Assembly (NCBI RefSeq): GCF_047948215.1
Contig: NC_134460.1
Location: 124,137,324-124,201,323 of the forward strand
Direction: 5' to 3'
Length of the DNA stretch: 64,000 nt
Source: Lycorma delicatula
Taxonomy: Eukaryota; Arthropoda; Insecta; Hemiptera; Fulgoridae
Below, piece by piece: positions 24,785 through 36,885 of the stretch (position 1 is the first letter of the stretch; every line of letters starts with the position of its first letter). Under the pieces are notes generated by a model. That model worked only from the letters and a program-made list of their open reading frames with translations, searched no databases and was not told the DNA's origin. The translations under genes and the position numbers were made by a program.

Positions 24785-25718
24785 GATCGAGTCGTATGTA
24801 CATTGATTGATTTTTTTCTTTTTTCTTTTTTTCTTTTCCCTCCCCGCGCCAGACCCACAATTAAATATAACGCAGCCCAGGGGAGTGTAAATTATTCTAA
24901 TGGGCCTTCCCGCCTACCGGCTTAACATCCGGCATAGCAGGTTGGCCCACCGGTTAGATCTATTATTTGCTCCTGCCTCTAACTCCCAGTGTAGGGACTG
25001 TAGGGTTTTTTTTTTTTCAGCTGTTGTCGGATCCTGCCGTAACAGTTATAGAGTAACGCAAACCACCTGGAGTCTCCAGCTGTTCATCGGAACCGACACA
25101 CCATGGCATGCCGGCCCTTGCACCTGGGGCTGTCCAATCCCGGAACTAATATCCTCTTCTTCGTTCCTCAACATCCTTAGCCATTAGGACGCACTTTGCA
25201 TTGTTGTCAAATGCCTTCCAAAGGGTCACCGTAGATGTTATATGTGGTAAAAGACTAGGATCAGGTCGGCGACCTCAGAACGAGTCCGCTGATCCTCCCA
25301 TTCTGGGCACTGGAACAGCGTGTGCTCTACTGAGTCCGGATCTAAACAGAACATAACAAGTAAGGGACTTGCGCCTACCTATACGGTGGAGATAAACTTC
25401 AAAGTTGCTATGCCCCGTAAACAGCTGCATTGTGTAATAAGTGAGGTCGCCACATCTCTTGGAGTACCACTGTCTCAAGTCCGGGATCACACCCCTTGTC
25501 CAAACAGCCTTGTCGCTGACCTGCCACCGCTCTTGCCAGACATCAAAAATCATCTCCCGCGCCAAAGTCGCGACTATCCCGGCATGCCTTTCATCTCTCT
25601 CCTTCACCAGAAGGTCGATTGAAGGGTCACTGGCCAACACACAAGCGGTCTCATGAGATGTTGTACGGTAAGCCGCGATTATTCCCAGGAGCCTGCGACC
25701 TGTTTGGTTTTCTTCTAA
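24785..25718 (-). mobile_element. R1-like LINE 3' end, copy A (ORF2 C-terminus plus GC-rich 3' UTR)
   Basis: The minus-strand frame 25640-25275 is open for 121 codons. It contains IDLLVKERDERHAGI, then DVWQERWQVSDKAVWTRGVI (the R1-clade 'W...RW.....RWT..LIPD' block), LFTGHSNFEVYLHRIGR ('LTGHGxFxxYLxRF'), and the start of a Cys-containing end that frameshifts (SADSF stop). Just upstream (25640-25715), RRLLGIIAAYRTTS extends it. The 3' UTR (25190-24840) is GC-rich and matches copies B, D and E. The tail is A/G-rich (complement of the t-run at 24800-24838). The element is 5' truncated next to mariner copy 3. Confidence 0.85.
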
Positions 25719-25729
25719 AAATTATTAAA

Positions 25730-26330
25730 TATTAAAATGGTTACTTGATAAAGCTGCAAATATTTCCTCAAAGCAGTTGCTCCGTGCGGCCACTATTCTG
25801 TTCAATGCATAGTTCAGCTAGGCGAATTCACGCTTACCAGGGGCGTTTAATAGCATCATAATTATTCCTAATAGTAGCTCCAGCTTCTATTATATGATGT
25901 CTTAATTCTTCTTGTGCCAATTCGAGCGGAATAAATTAACGACTTCATCCAACTCCAAAGGAAAAAGTCCGCTGGGATGAGATCGGGAAATCAAGGTGGC
26001 CTACTGATCCGTTTCGACCGATCCACTGTTTACTAAATGTGTTATTTAAATGATTCATCATATCACGACTGTAGTAGTAATCAAGTGCATTAAAAAACCA
26101 CATCATCATTGAAAAACCACATCTGCATCTATCTGCAAGTAGAATATCTTACAAGAGTTCATCAGATTTGTTTGCAAAAAATGCAAGTACCGCTCTCCAT
26201 TGAGCCTTGGCGGTAAGAAAAAAGGGCATATGAAATTATCATCACTTAGAAAGAATTATCACCAAAGGTTTTACCAGAAGCAGGGCTAAATGTTTCGAGA
26301 TCCACTAACGAAACGTTTTCTGACCTATAT
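25730..26330 (-). mobile_element. Degenerate mariner-family transposase (copy 3)
   Basis: Minus strand in shifted frames: RLNGERYLHFLQTNLMN (about 26150-26200), VVFQ then HDD (position of the QHDGAP motif, about 26095), YYYSRDMMNHLNNTFSKQWI (about 26020-26080), and DLIPADFFLWSWMKSLIYS (about 25930-25990), which keeps the third catalytic Asp. IRNNYDAIKRAP-type C-terminal remnants lie near 25840-25880. The N-terminal half is not recognisable. It differs from copies 1 and 2. Confidence 0.75.
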
Positions 26331-26760
26331 TTATATAAATCTTTTAACTTACTTTTGGTTATAGAATCATCTCCCGAGTAATTGCCGGGCAATTTGTAAT
26401 ATTCTTTAATAATACATATATATTGTATAATACATATAATATTTTCTGTTATTATTATATTAGGCTATGGCTAATATAAGGCTATGGTTATATTAGGCTA
26501 TTAACACATTCATAGTATTATTATACGAAAATTTGATAAAATTAGTAGTAAAATATATCTCGTATTTTAAAAAAATAATTACATAAAAAATAAAACATAC
26601 CCGCCTAAAGGGGGAGACCTATGCTCGTGACCGATAGCAACATAATTAAACCGTTTCTTTGTATTTCTTGTCTATTAAAACGCAGATTTTCTCCACCTCA
26701 TTAAAAATGTATGAAAATTAAAAAAATATAAATACTATTTAAATCATTAATCTCAATTTG
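26331..26760. other. AT-rich stretch, nothing recognised
   Basis: Contains a short duplication of ggctatggctaatat words at 26462-26490. Confidence 0.45.
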
Positions 26761-27560
26761 TTTAGATACTTTTCATAAGAAAGCTTCCTATTGTAATGGA
26801 TACCATGATTTAATTTCCGGAAAATTTTGACACATCTTCGCGTTTCACATCCCCCAGACCCAAAAACCACCGTCAGTTCAAAAATAAGTGACATAAATAT
26901 ATATATATATTTATGTCACTTATTTTTGAACACGATAACTGCCGTAATTTTGCACCAATCATTTTCAAATCGATACATAAAATATCACGACTGAAAATCT
27001 TGGTCGAGTTCGTTAATGGCCAAAATCGGGTCATGGGGTGGAAATGGGGTGGCTTTTTCGAAAAAAACATATATCCCTGTAACTTTCTTATTAAGTAAAA
27101 TATCGAACTCGTTTAAAGTTCCTACTATTCTTTGGATAAGGTCCTAAGATTTATATAAGTAAAGTTTTTTAATACCACCAACCAATTGCCCAGGGGGTGG
27201 GGAAAATGGGGTTTCGAAGACAAAAAAAGAAATCACACCTCTCTTAACAGGCAAGTATCGAATCGGTTTAAGTTGTCGTCAGTCCTCTAAACATTACCTA
27301 AAACCTTTGTCTGAAACAATTTTTGATATGACCAACCGTTACGGCAAGGAATGACCAAAATGTTGTTGGAATTGTAAGAAGATTAGCATACAAGATTGTT
27401 GTATGCTAAACAAGTGAAACTTTTTTCACAAGCAATCATTGTTGTATGAGTAAATTTGAAGATTTTCTTAACTTTAAGGTTGAAATCTTTTTTATCCCCT
27501 ACTTAGCACCGGTGAAATCTACCTCCGCCTTCTGGCGTGCCGAAAGGGTTTTTTTTAAGT
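26761..27560 (+). repeat. Family C repeat, copy 1
   Basis: Shares long blocks in the same order with 39640-40137: ttcataagaaagct, accatgatt, ttccggaaaatttt, cttcgcgtttcacat, ccaccgtca, tcggtcgagttcgttaa-type words, gttacggcaagg, gaccaaaatgtt, tggaattgtaagaa, cacttagc/cggtgaaatctac. Copy 1 is longer by about 300 bases, with extra 'cgaatcggtt' text at 27100-27300. It has no coding frame of note and no clear terminal repeats. Confidence 0.7.
26876..26931. repeat. Perfect 56-bp palindrome
   Basis: Starting gttcaaaaataagtgacata and reading to its own complement at 26931 with no loop. It lies inside family C copy 1. At the same place copy 2 (39758-39800) has only an (AT)n tract without the arms, so the palindrome is not conserved in the family. 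Confidence 0.97.
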
Positions 27561-30449
27561 GGGAACCTAACTAAAAGGCTGGTAATTTATTGGTATTTGT
27601 TTATAATTTAGATAATTTTCTAAAAATGTAAATTTGGAAAAAAATTAAATACTACTATTTGTTATACACTTTTCACAACTGGTTTTGCTATTCTTGTCTA
27701 ATATGATTAAAAAAAAAAGCTTTCAACAAAGTTGTATATCTGGAATTATTTATTCTCATATAGTGGAAAAATAATGAAAAAAGAAAAAAGTTAAGATTTT
27801 TTTGTTTGGAGTTAATTTATCATGAAGTTTGATTGTAAAATTTTATGTTAATCAAACAAATTTTTTTTAATTCAAAACATAAATATTTTTTTATTGTTAT
27901 AGTGCTCCTCACCTCCAAAAACACCTTTAAAGAAATTTTCGTAGATTTTTTAACGTTTATTCTGATAAATGGTACAAACTAAAACAAAATCCACTGAAGA
28001 ATGTACAATCATTAAAAAGTTAAATGATTAACTTTAACTTTAACATTAAAGTTAAAGTTATGATTTCTTTTTTGGTTGGGGGAGGGGTGAATTATGATGA
28101 AATTTTATTGTAATATTATTATTATAAGTTTATTATTTAAAATTTTAATACTATTAATAGTTTAAATAAAACAAAAAAGTTTTTAAACGTTAATATTTTT
28201 AATTTTATCGGTTCCCCACTCACAATATTACCCTCACAATATTAAAGGATTTTTTAGGGCAACTTTAACTACATTATGCTTACAAAGACAAAAAAAAATC
28301 AGTTAAAAAATATGCAATAAATAAAGATAGTAGTAGTTTTGGATTTTTGGTAAAAGAGAATTTTGGAGCAAAATCTTTTAGAGTGGTAAGATAAGCATGC
28401 ACACATGTACTGAGCTGAATATAAAGTAGGGTTATTTTTGCAAAATTATGAGAAAACTGACTCCAAAAAACAATCTCTCCCTTGGAGATATCTACCCCAA
28501 ATGTTTATCAACAAACCCATATACACCAATCTCTGTACAAAATTTCATCAAAATCGGTTTATCCAATGAAAATTTATTAAACTTCAAACATGCCAGCCGA
28601 CGTACATACGTAAGTACAAACATACCCCCACTTATTTTTTGTTTGGGGTTCCTGTTTCATGAAACGTCAAGAAATGAAAAAAAACCATATCCTATTTTTT
28701 GACTGAATACCATAATTTCCTTCTTGGGAAGCTATGCTGCCAAGAAAGAAAAAAAAAGATTATATAAATAACATATTTATAACAAAAAAATATAGCATAA
28801 TATAAAACAAATAAATATAAAATAAATTATATATTTAATACAAGCAATAAGTTTCTCTGAAAGATTATTAAAGTAAAATCACAAAGAGGAACGGCTTAAA
28901 AACCAATTACACTAAAGAAAAATCTATAATTGCAATTTATATTGCAAAGTTTGCTTATTCAGTGAACCATTATAATCAGTAGACAGAGAGAAACTGATAA
29001 AACAAATTTTAAGGGATAAATTTTAAAAATAAAAATAAAATAGATAAAAAAATTAATTAATATAACGAAATCCAGAAATTTATGAAACATTACAAAAAAG
29101 TATTACTTCTGAAATTTATTAATAAAAAAATAAATAAATAACAGTTAATTAACAAAGACTAATTTAATATCGTTTTGGACAGACCAAGTTAAAAGTGAAT
29201 ATCATTTTGAATACGGTCAAAAATTGTTATAATCATTTTATCGATAAAATCCTATAAGAGTCTTCTTATTAATGATTAATGAATTTTCTCTCCAATTACT
29301 AATAAAATATATTTCCCAACCGTCTAATTCTTTTTTGTTCGTGACGTTTAATAAAATTTTAGTATCTAATTAATTTATTTTATGACCAGTTGCCATACAA
29401 CATTGAGTCAAGATCGATTTCTCTGGTCCTCTGTATTAATTATAGATCAAATACTACGTAATCTATAGTCTTTCATTAATTTTTTACTATGTACAAAAAC
29501 ACTGTCTTTTCACAGTGTTCAGGTTTCCACCAATTCTGAACAAATTTTTTCTTTGAAGCAATTGTATACCGTATTTTTATCTTTATATAAGTAAATTTAA
29601 TTTTATTAAAGTATTTAATAAAAGTAATACTGAACAAAATAAATAATATTACTTGTGACCACATAATAAATAGTACAAATTACAGGGGTATAAAAAAATT
29701 TACAAATTACAGAACATAAAAGTGAACTGCTAAGATGTAAATACTGGATTCCATTACTTTATTCTTGTGATTCTATCGGTTTGAAATGGCTCTACTGCAT
29801 GTAAAAAGATGGTAAGACTGTGGCCTAAGTAGAAAAAGCACGATCTTAATGGAAAACCAGTTTTGATACAAACGAGTCTGTAAGGATAATATGAAAATTA
29901 TATCAATCACAGTAATTATAGATGTTATTTTTAAAATTTATTTACATAATAGGCAGACAGTAATAAGTATGAAAATGTAGTCTCCTATCTATAAAAATAG
30001 TGGTACTATATAATTTTCTATTAAATACGTAATTTTCAGTAGTGAAAACGAAATAAATATTTTTAAAAAAAATTAAACTTTATTTCTAAAATTTGCAAGT
30101 GATACCTACTTCTTCCAAGCTTGATTTAACGAATATTAGTACAACAAAAAATTACCTCATAAGCTCACACTTGGGAATTTTACTACTCAGCATCTAATCT
30201 CGCATAAATTAATATCGAAAACACCACAGTTAGATCAATCACAGTACTGAATTGGTGTGAACAATTAGAACGTAAAGATTCCAACCAATCTATATCCTTC
30301 TTTTTATATCACTGACTGAATGCAACGGACCAATCAAAATACACTGGATTTAAAACAAGTAAGATAATTATTTTTTTTTATCAATCGCAGTACTGAAAAT
30401 TGCTGACGCTATATCCAAACCAATCATGAAATTATGCGGTGAAGATAAT

Positions 30450-30487
<38 letters not shown>

Positions 30488-30642
30488 CACAAAGAAACTT
30501 CTCGGTTGTTTATGTAAATAATAAATATTTTATTTTAATATTCTTTAAGTAATACAAGCCGTATTATTATAATACAAAATTAACACAAAAAAAGTAATGT
30601 AATATAATAATACAATATATATATATATCTTTTATTATACGC
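27561..30642. other. AT-rich stretch with weak repeat traces
   Basis: At 28440-28745 a segment with caaaatttcatcaaaatcgg and acgtacatacgtaagtac resembles a dispersed repeat tail. (AT)n tracts lie at 30450-30482 and 30613-30626. Short open frames at 28448-28702 and 29476-29664 are unrecognised. No gene supported. Confidence 0.45.
28029..28060. repeat. Perfect 14-bp inverted repeat
   Basis: Arms taactttaacttta and taaagttaaagtta with a 4-base loop at 28043-28046. Confidence 0.9.
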
Positions 30643-31140
30643 TATACAGAATGATTCAGGACTTTTTCTACTGGTGAAATTAAGAAAAAAGCTTCATATA
30701 AATAAAGGTTTGGAAACGCTTCGTTAAAGAGTGACGGCTGGCGAAAAATTTCACCCTAATTTCTGCAACTTCCGTAAAATTAGGCCAGACTGTAATTCTT
30801 AGAACCCAAATTAAGGGGATAAATTAGTCGTTTTATATGAAACCTGACCTCAAAAATCGAAAAAAGGAATCCCAGAACTGTATTTTTAATAGTTTTTGAC
30901 AAATTTGGGATAAAAGACAAAATATTACGGTCGAAAAATGTTTACTTTTATGTTTAGCGACTAATAAATACATAAAAGTTTTAAACAGAACTTGTAAAGA
31001 ATTTAATTCTGAGTAAAATGGTATGAATAAAATCCACAGAGACTAAATACAAACGTAAGAATTTCGGAATTTATTTAAAACAAAACATATAAAAATCTGG
31101 CGGAAAACATGTCAATATATAAACACTCCGTGTATATATG
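30643..31140. mobile_element. Possible MITE
   Basis: The left end tatacagaatgattcagg and the complement of the right end, tatacacggagtgttt, both resemble the 'atacagggtgtttca' type of ending. They enclose about 495 bases without coding potential. The match between the two ends is weak, so this is tentative. Confidence 0.35.
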
Positions 31141-31320
31141 TATATATAAACAATTTTTTCATAAAATAATTGTTAATATTAATAAGATAAGGTTTAAGGA
31201 CCAATAAGATTTTAATTCATTCATAAACTAGTTAATAAATATGAAATCAACAAATTTTCAGTTATCTTGTGTGATATTAATTTAAAACATGAAAAAAACA
31301 TTTTGAGTATTTAGTACATT

Positions 31321-32010
31321 TTTACTTCCTTGTACGAAGTAAAGGACGTATTGTAATAGTGAAAAATTTCGATTTTCAGATTTCAATGGAAATATCTATT
31401 TTGACCATCCCTGAATCCATCTTGACTAATTTCGGCGTAACGTCTGTACGTACGTACGTACGTATGTATCTCGCACAACTCAAAAACGATTAACCATAGG
31501 ATGAAATTTTGGATTTAGGACTGTTGTAACATCTAGTTGTGCACCTCCCCTTTTGATTGCAATCGACTGTACCAGAATTGATCAAAAAAGCCAAAAATCT
31601 AAAAAATTTGGATTTTGGACTTTTTCTTAACTGCAGTAATAAGCCCTCATTGAGAACTTTTCAACGATATATCATAAGTAGTACTTACCTTCATTGATTC
31701 CAGAGTTATAGTCAAATGACATTTTAGTTAATGAAATATTGGGATCTTAGGGAAAGGCATATCGGTTCGAATCCAACTTCATTTCCATTTTTTTTTTTTA
31801 ACTTTTTATTTTAATTTAAATATATTGATTTATTCATATTTATTAACCCCTGATTGTAGAGAAAGTTTTACAATAAATAATAATTTTATAATAACAATAA
31901 AAAATATGAAAAAATCAGAAGTTATTAGTGAAAATAACATTTTATGTATTTTAAAAATGCGTTTAAGGAATAGGCGTATAAGGAAGTCATGTATGTCCAC
32001 ATCGGATTTT
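31321..32010 (+). repeat. Family A repeat, copy 5 (full length)
   Basis: The best full copy. The head acttccttgtacgaagtaaa (31324-31343) is followed by gaaatatctattttgaccat and gtacgtacgtacgtacgtat (31446-31465). Next come gcacaacvvv-type block near catctagttgtgcacctccc (31531-31550) and the hairpin of caaaaatct/gattttggac words (31583-31628). The B-box-like tcggttcgaatccaactt is at 31761-31778. The AT-rich part leads to the 3' end aggcgtataaggaagtcatg (31972-31991) and tccacatcggatt. The inner bases of the two ends (acttccttgtacg versus cgtataaggaagt) form a short inverted repeat. The 'vvv' above stands for no bases; the block itself is as quoted. Confidence 0.85.
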
Positions 32011-32469
32011 TTTAGTAACAAACGAGAATATGATACTTGATACTTTATGTAGAATACTAGCAAATCGCTATATTGAATAAATTCTAAGATCCCTGCAATA
32101 GCTTGAACGAACATTTGAATATTTTATTATCTATAACTGGTACTTATATATTATCTAACACGCAATTCCCAAACTGTTATGGATAAAGAACTCCATTGCT
32201 GTTAGTGAAATACATTTTTACAGTTAAGCCAGCAATAAAAGTGAATTATTAAAACCACCATTTATTGTTACACAGGTTATTTATAATAAAATTTTATTTT
32301 TCGTTTCATAGTAAATAACGAAAACTAACCAAAAAATTCAATGAGATGCTATTCCAATTTTGGATATAATCTTCATGTTATATTGGTTCCGCCATAATTC
32401 AGTTATTTAGAGTCGTATTACAATCACTGAAAAGTCATTTTATTAAAACTAAAATTTTGTAATGTATTA

Positions 32470-33075
32470 AGTATATTTTTACTTTCCCGTCTTGGGCAAT
32501 AGCAGAGCTATAGTACTAGAAGGGGAAGTATTGTAATCAATCCAATTTGAGCATATGGGTTTTCATCGGATTTTGACGTTTTGACACCTAAGGTGCCCAA
32601 AAACTTGATTGAAATTTTCCGGATGTTAATGGTCGTATGTACGTGTGTTCGTTGTTGGCCTCTAAATCACCTTACATTTCCAGAACTACTGGACCGATTT
32701 TCACTAAACTTCGTCAGATTATTTCTATATATGGAGCATTGATGCCATTACATTTTTAACTTAAAAGGTCAAGGGGGTGAGGCTGTAGAGCAAGGTCACC
32801 TTCAGTATCTCGAGATTTCGCCTAATTAAGGTCATGTTTCTCTTAGGCACATTTGTTAAAAATTAAAAAAAGTTTTTGCAAAATCGCATCCCCGCCTCAA
32901 AAAATGCTCTAAATTACTACTATGTTGTGACGCCACAGTGGGGCGATAAAATTAAACAAATAAATATTTAAAGTGTAAAAAAGTAACTAGGTCTGGCTGA
33001 GTATCGAACTCGATAGCCCGATTGACGCGGTACCTGGTCAAGCCTCACGACTACACCAGTCTGCCGATCGTACAA
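32470..33075 (-). mobile_element. tRNA-derived SINE candidate, distantly like family A
   Basis: A tRNA-like head on the minus strand (about 33070-32995) has the A box tggtgtagtcg and B box agttcgatact. The rest (32990-32470) is non-coding and ends with complement words of acttcccgtcttgggc and ggggaagtattgtaatc. That end, gaagtattgtaatc followed by gggttttcatcgg and attttgacg, parallels the head of family A (gaagtattgtgatcg, ggttttcag, attttgac). The shared plan suggests distant relation. The AT-rich 3' boundary is uncertain. Confidence 0.55.
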
Positions 33076-35144
33076 GCGAAATCTTTTATATGCATGTTGT
33101 GAAATTACATTAGTTCTACTACTGATGACCGTCACCACTAGTACCGCCACACCCGCGCAAATTAAGTACTGTATGCGTGCACGCTTTAGTTAGAATCATT
33201 GATGAAATAAACGAAAAAATATTATATTTAAATAAAATGATAAATATTTTAAATTCAATTGTGTATATATGTGTGTATAAGCCGTGCAACAGAAACAACC
33301 CATTGTTATCACTTTTTTTATTATTTAAAAAAATACTACTTTTCACTCTCTACAAAAAAGGGTTTGTTTGTATGTTTGTTTATTTGTTTGTTTGATATAT
33401 GTGCTCACATTTTCACTACTGAGGCAGAACGGAACAAATGGTGCGTCGGGCAGCTGGGCAGCTGCGCGCAGCGCACTAACGATTCATTCGTTCGAACGAT
33501 TTATACTTCTGTATACGAACGCTTTATCTAAAATTAAATTTGTATTTTTGGGTTAAAAAAGGAAAACATTGAGGTTAGAGCTGTGTTAAAAAATCACAAC
33601 TCAAAAAACAGCTAAAAATGTTTAGGATTTTGAAGTTTTCGTTGTAAACGTTTTTGTTGTTAGTACGCTAAATTGAACGTTATTTAGTAGCAATTGGAAA
33701 AACATTTAACAAAATCATGTGTAATTAAACATAAACCACCTAACATTTTCGCGGCGTTTATAAATAAATAATTTATATTTAATATGGACCAACTTTCAGA
33801 ACCGTACATTTTGTATTTATTTTCTAGGAATTTAAGTTGTATAATAAATTTTAATTAAGATTAAAGCATAAAAGCATTTTAACATTTTTGTAGTTTTCTG
33901 TGAAGGCTAAATAAATTTTTTAAAAATGCAATTGTAAAACACATCATAAACAAGAATCGAACACCAAAAATGATTTGTTGTTTGGAACAACGTAATAGTA
34001 GATTTGTATGTTATATACAAATGTACGACCTTCGCTTTTGTACGCTTTTGCTTTTGTATGTACGACCTTCGCTTTTGTTTAAATGTAATTGTTTGAACAG
34101 TAGTAATTAATTCCATGATTACAGAACAAAAATATGAAAATAAATATTACAGATTATTTGTAATAATAATAATAATGGTGATAAGATAGAGCATTTTAAT
34201 ACCGCTGTTTATATACTGTATTAAACGTTATATTTAAAATATTCGATTAAAATACAAAGAGATGAGATGGATCTGTTTATTCTGTACACTGTGCGCCATA
34301 TAAGGTTGGCATTTCTATTGTCCAGGAATTCTATTCGAGTTTTGCAGGAACATTTTCCGGACCGGCGCGTATATTCTTCTCTTTAACTCTCCACTGACCC
34401 TTCGCTATCCTTCTTTCAGTCGTAATCTATTCAGCTCTATTAACAGTCAAATTTTCTGCTTCAGTACCCTCTTTTTGGTTTAAAACGACATATTCTAATA
34501 TTGTAGTTGGTTGTAGAAAATTCGATCTCTGTTCCATTACAAATACATCATCTGATAGGTAACAAATAAACAATAATACAAACAATTAATTTAAACAAAT
34601 TTCGCGGTTTTCTTATCAATAAATGAAAAAATTAAAAAAAAAACAATTACAGGAAAATTTTTACCGTAAAGATTGGTATTTAATAATTTTAACACGATAA
34701 AAAACAAACTGTGTTGTTTTTTTTATCTACTATTACTGTGACAATTTTCAGCTTATTAGTTAAATTACATTTCAATACCATCAAATCAAACATTGAATTA
34801 TTTTATGTTTCCATTATAAATATTGAAAAATATTAATTATTGATTCATTATAATAAAATATTTTATCTTTACCACTCTTATATTAACTCGCTCTTGGATT
34901 TGTATGTGAGATTCGTGGTACGGAACATTTCAGTTGAATTTTGAAGCACTTCGGCTTATCCATTCGCTCTGAAATTTTGCATACATGTTTGCTCCCGATG
35001 AGAACACATTTTAGCAACATTTTCAAGCCGCTAAGATGCTCCTAAAAGTTGCTAAGTAAAAAAAAAGCCCCTTGCACTTATGCAACCTCGTTTACATGCA
35101 CATTTTCTTAGTGAAAGATAACTTAGCTTGTTTCGCTAAGTTTT
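33076..35144. other. AT-rich stretch, no gene supported
   Basis: A short GC-rich spot at 33435-33475 has two CAGCTG E-boxes, and tcgttcgaacga at 33488-33499 is palindromic. Short open frames at 33177-33556 are overlapping chance frames. 34890-35140 is moderately AT-rich unrecognised sequence that abuts the R1-like copy. Confidence 0.4.
34023..34078. repeat. Short tandem duplication
   Basis: tacgaccttcgcttttg occurs at 34024-34040 and again at 34060-34076, with cgcttttgcttttgta between them. Confidence 0.9.
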
Positions 35145-35463
35145 TTCTCCCTCTTCCCCGGGCCAGATCCTGCAGTTAAGTATTACACAGCCCAGGGGAG
35201 TGTACTTTACTCTAACGGGCCTCCACCTCTCGGCCCACCGGTCGGATCTCACTTTGCGCCCGCCTCAAACCCCCAGAGTAGGATCCATCAGGCCCGGCTA
35301 TGCAGTCCGTGGGTCTCCACTCCAGGAGCCGGGACTCGGTCTTTATGCCAATGCCTCTAACGGGGACACCCCGAGTGGGGTATCCCCACCGGGACTCGGT
35401 GTTTTTCGCTCGGGAGTGCGAGAGTCCCCGTGCCTCATCGCTACCGAAAATACGAAAATAAAA
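35145..35463 (-). mobile_element. R1-like LINE 3' UTR, copy B
   Basis: GC-rich block whose plus-strand text matches copies A, D and E: gggccagatcctgcagttaa, cagcccaggggagtgta, ctaacgggcctcc, caaacccccagagta, cggggacaccccgagtgggg, cgctcgggagtgcgagagtc. Only the 3' UTR remains, with a minus-strand A-rich end near 35145. The 91-codon plus-strand frame here is antisense and not a gene. Confidence 0.8.
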
Positions 35464-35524
35464 AAAATTGTATAAAAAAAATCTTTTTGAAAACCACTCC
35501 TATATTAAATGCATTAAAAATTAG

Positions 35525-35975
35525 AAAATAAAAAGTATGTAAAAATTTTTTTTAAATAGCATTCTTAAATTAAACGCACTAAAAGGTAAAAAATAATTTT
35601 AGGACGGTATCTCAGAATCGATTTGACAAGCTTTGATGGTGGTATGTAATATTATGTGAAAGTAAGCTTCAAATTAAAAATTTGATCTTTTTACCAGTTT
35701 TTTCATATGCGTGATGAATAGCCTAAAGAGTGGGAAGCAAAAATGTTTACTTTGACATGAGCTCCTCATTCTTTAGGCCATTCATCACGCATATGAAAAA
35801 ATTGGTAAAAAGATCAAATTTTTAATTTGAAGCTCACATAATCTTACATACCACCATCAGCTTGTTGTCAAATCGATTCTGAGATACCATCCTAAAATTA
35901 TTTTTTATCTTTTAGTTCGTTTAATTTTAGAATGGTATTTAAAAAAAAAATGTTTACATATTTTTTATTTATTTA
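35525..35975. repeat. Long foldback (inverted repeat, arms about 210 bp)
   Basis: The left arm 35525-35732 and right arm 35768-35975 are reverse complements with few mismatches and small indels. Diagnostic words are ggtatctcagaatcgatttg in the left arm and caaatcgattctgagatacc in the right, and catatgcgtgatgaat versus attcatcacgcatatg. The loop is about 35 bases (35733-35767). There is no coding frame. A foldback transposon or MITE with long inverted repeats is likely; an inverted duplication of host sequence is possible. Confidence 0.9.
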
Positions 35976-36269
35976 TATTAATTCGAATTATCCAATTCCA
36001 ATTTTCGATACAGAAAGAGAGGGAATAATTAATTTAAAAATAGAATCTAACGATTTAAAATCATTTATATAATTTATTTAGTTAATTTTATTAATATTTT
36101 TTAATCTTTTGTTCTATTTTTTCCAGTACTAATATTGAAATATTTCTTTAAATAGAAAGAAATAGTTCAAAAACAAAAAATAAATAGTTAAAATACTAAA
36201 GGTTAAATCTGAATTCATTATAAATTATACTTTTTACGAATTTATTTAACGTTAATAATCCTTTTTTCT

Positions 36270-36885
36270 GAATCATCCACATAATAGGTACGTTAAATCA
36301 AGTACGTCTCATGCGTTTTGTTTTGTCTTTCTGTTTTGACATGAAAGCTTTTATTCTTCGGAATTGATTTTCTTTTGTTCTTCTATTTTGGTGTTTTCTC
36401 CATAACATGACTTAGGTTTCTCTTGGAATCTTTAGTTTTCATTTTTTAATACTTTCCTTTTTTCCTTTCTACATTTAAAGATTTCTTCTGTTATGCTTAC
36501 TTCTGCTAGATCTTCTTGAACCAATTTCAAGTATTTACTCTTTTACAATTTAGGAATTCAAGGATTTGTGTTGTGAATCTGTTTTTATTTATTCTGAAGA
36601 GATGGCTGTAAAAGGTAATTTTTTTTTTACTCGGTCTGTCTTAAAATCTTTTTATTTTATTGTAGAGATCTTTATTGGAAATCAGTTTAAGTTTATATTT
36701 ATAAAATTTTAAATCGAACATTTTCCAAATAATTTTTTCTTCTTCTTTTCTAAATTATTCATTATTCCTTTGTTATTCATTACGTTTCCGCTGTGTACAA
36801 GCTTCTCATTTTACTAATATGTTATAATGTTTAATTTTAGCAATCCAAGAGAGTGATTTTTTATTATAGTATATCTCTTTAGCTA
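36270..36885 (-). mobile_element. LINE C-terminal remnant, 3' part of an interrupted element
   Basis: Minus strand: IYYNKKSLSWIAKIKHYNIL (about 36800-36860), EEEKIIWKMFDLKFYKYKLK (about 36690-36750), KDLYNKIKRF (about 36650-36680) and Lys/Arg-rich remains to about 36300. This is the thumb and C-terminal region ('NKKSLSWNAKIRHYNTVIKPE') of a LINE type common in insects. The upstream part is found beyond an inserted R1-like copy, at 37454-37765. Stops interrupt all frames. Confidence 0.75.

Noticed and set aside
25320..25656. Plus-strand open frames of 100 and 71 codons
   Set aside because: Antisense shadows of the R1-like ORF2 C-terminus on the minus strand.
33440..33500. GC spot with two CAGCTG E-boxes and a 12-bp palindrome as a possible enhancer
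   Set aside because: Too short and isolated; no TATA, initiator or coding exon nearby.
35200..35475. 91-codon GC-rich plus-strand frame
   Set aside because: Antisense of the R1-like 3' UTR; the same text recurs in three other copies.
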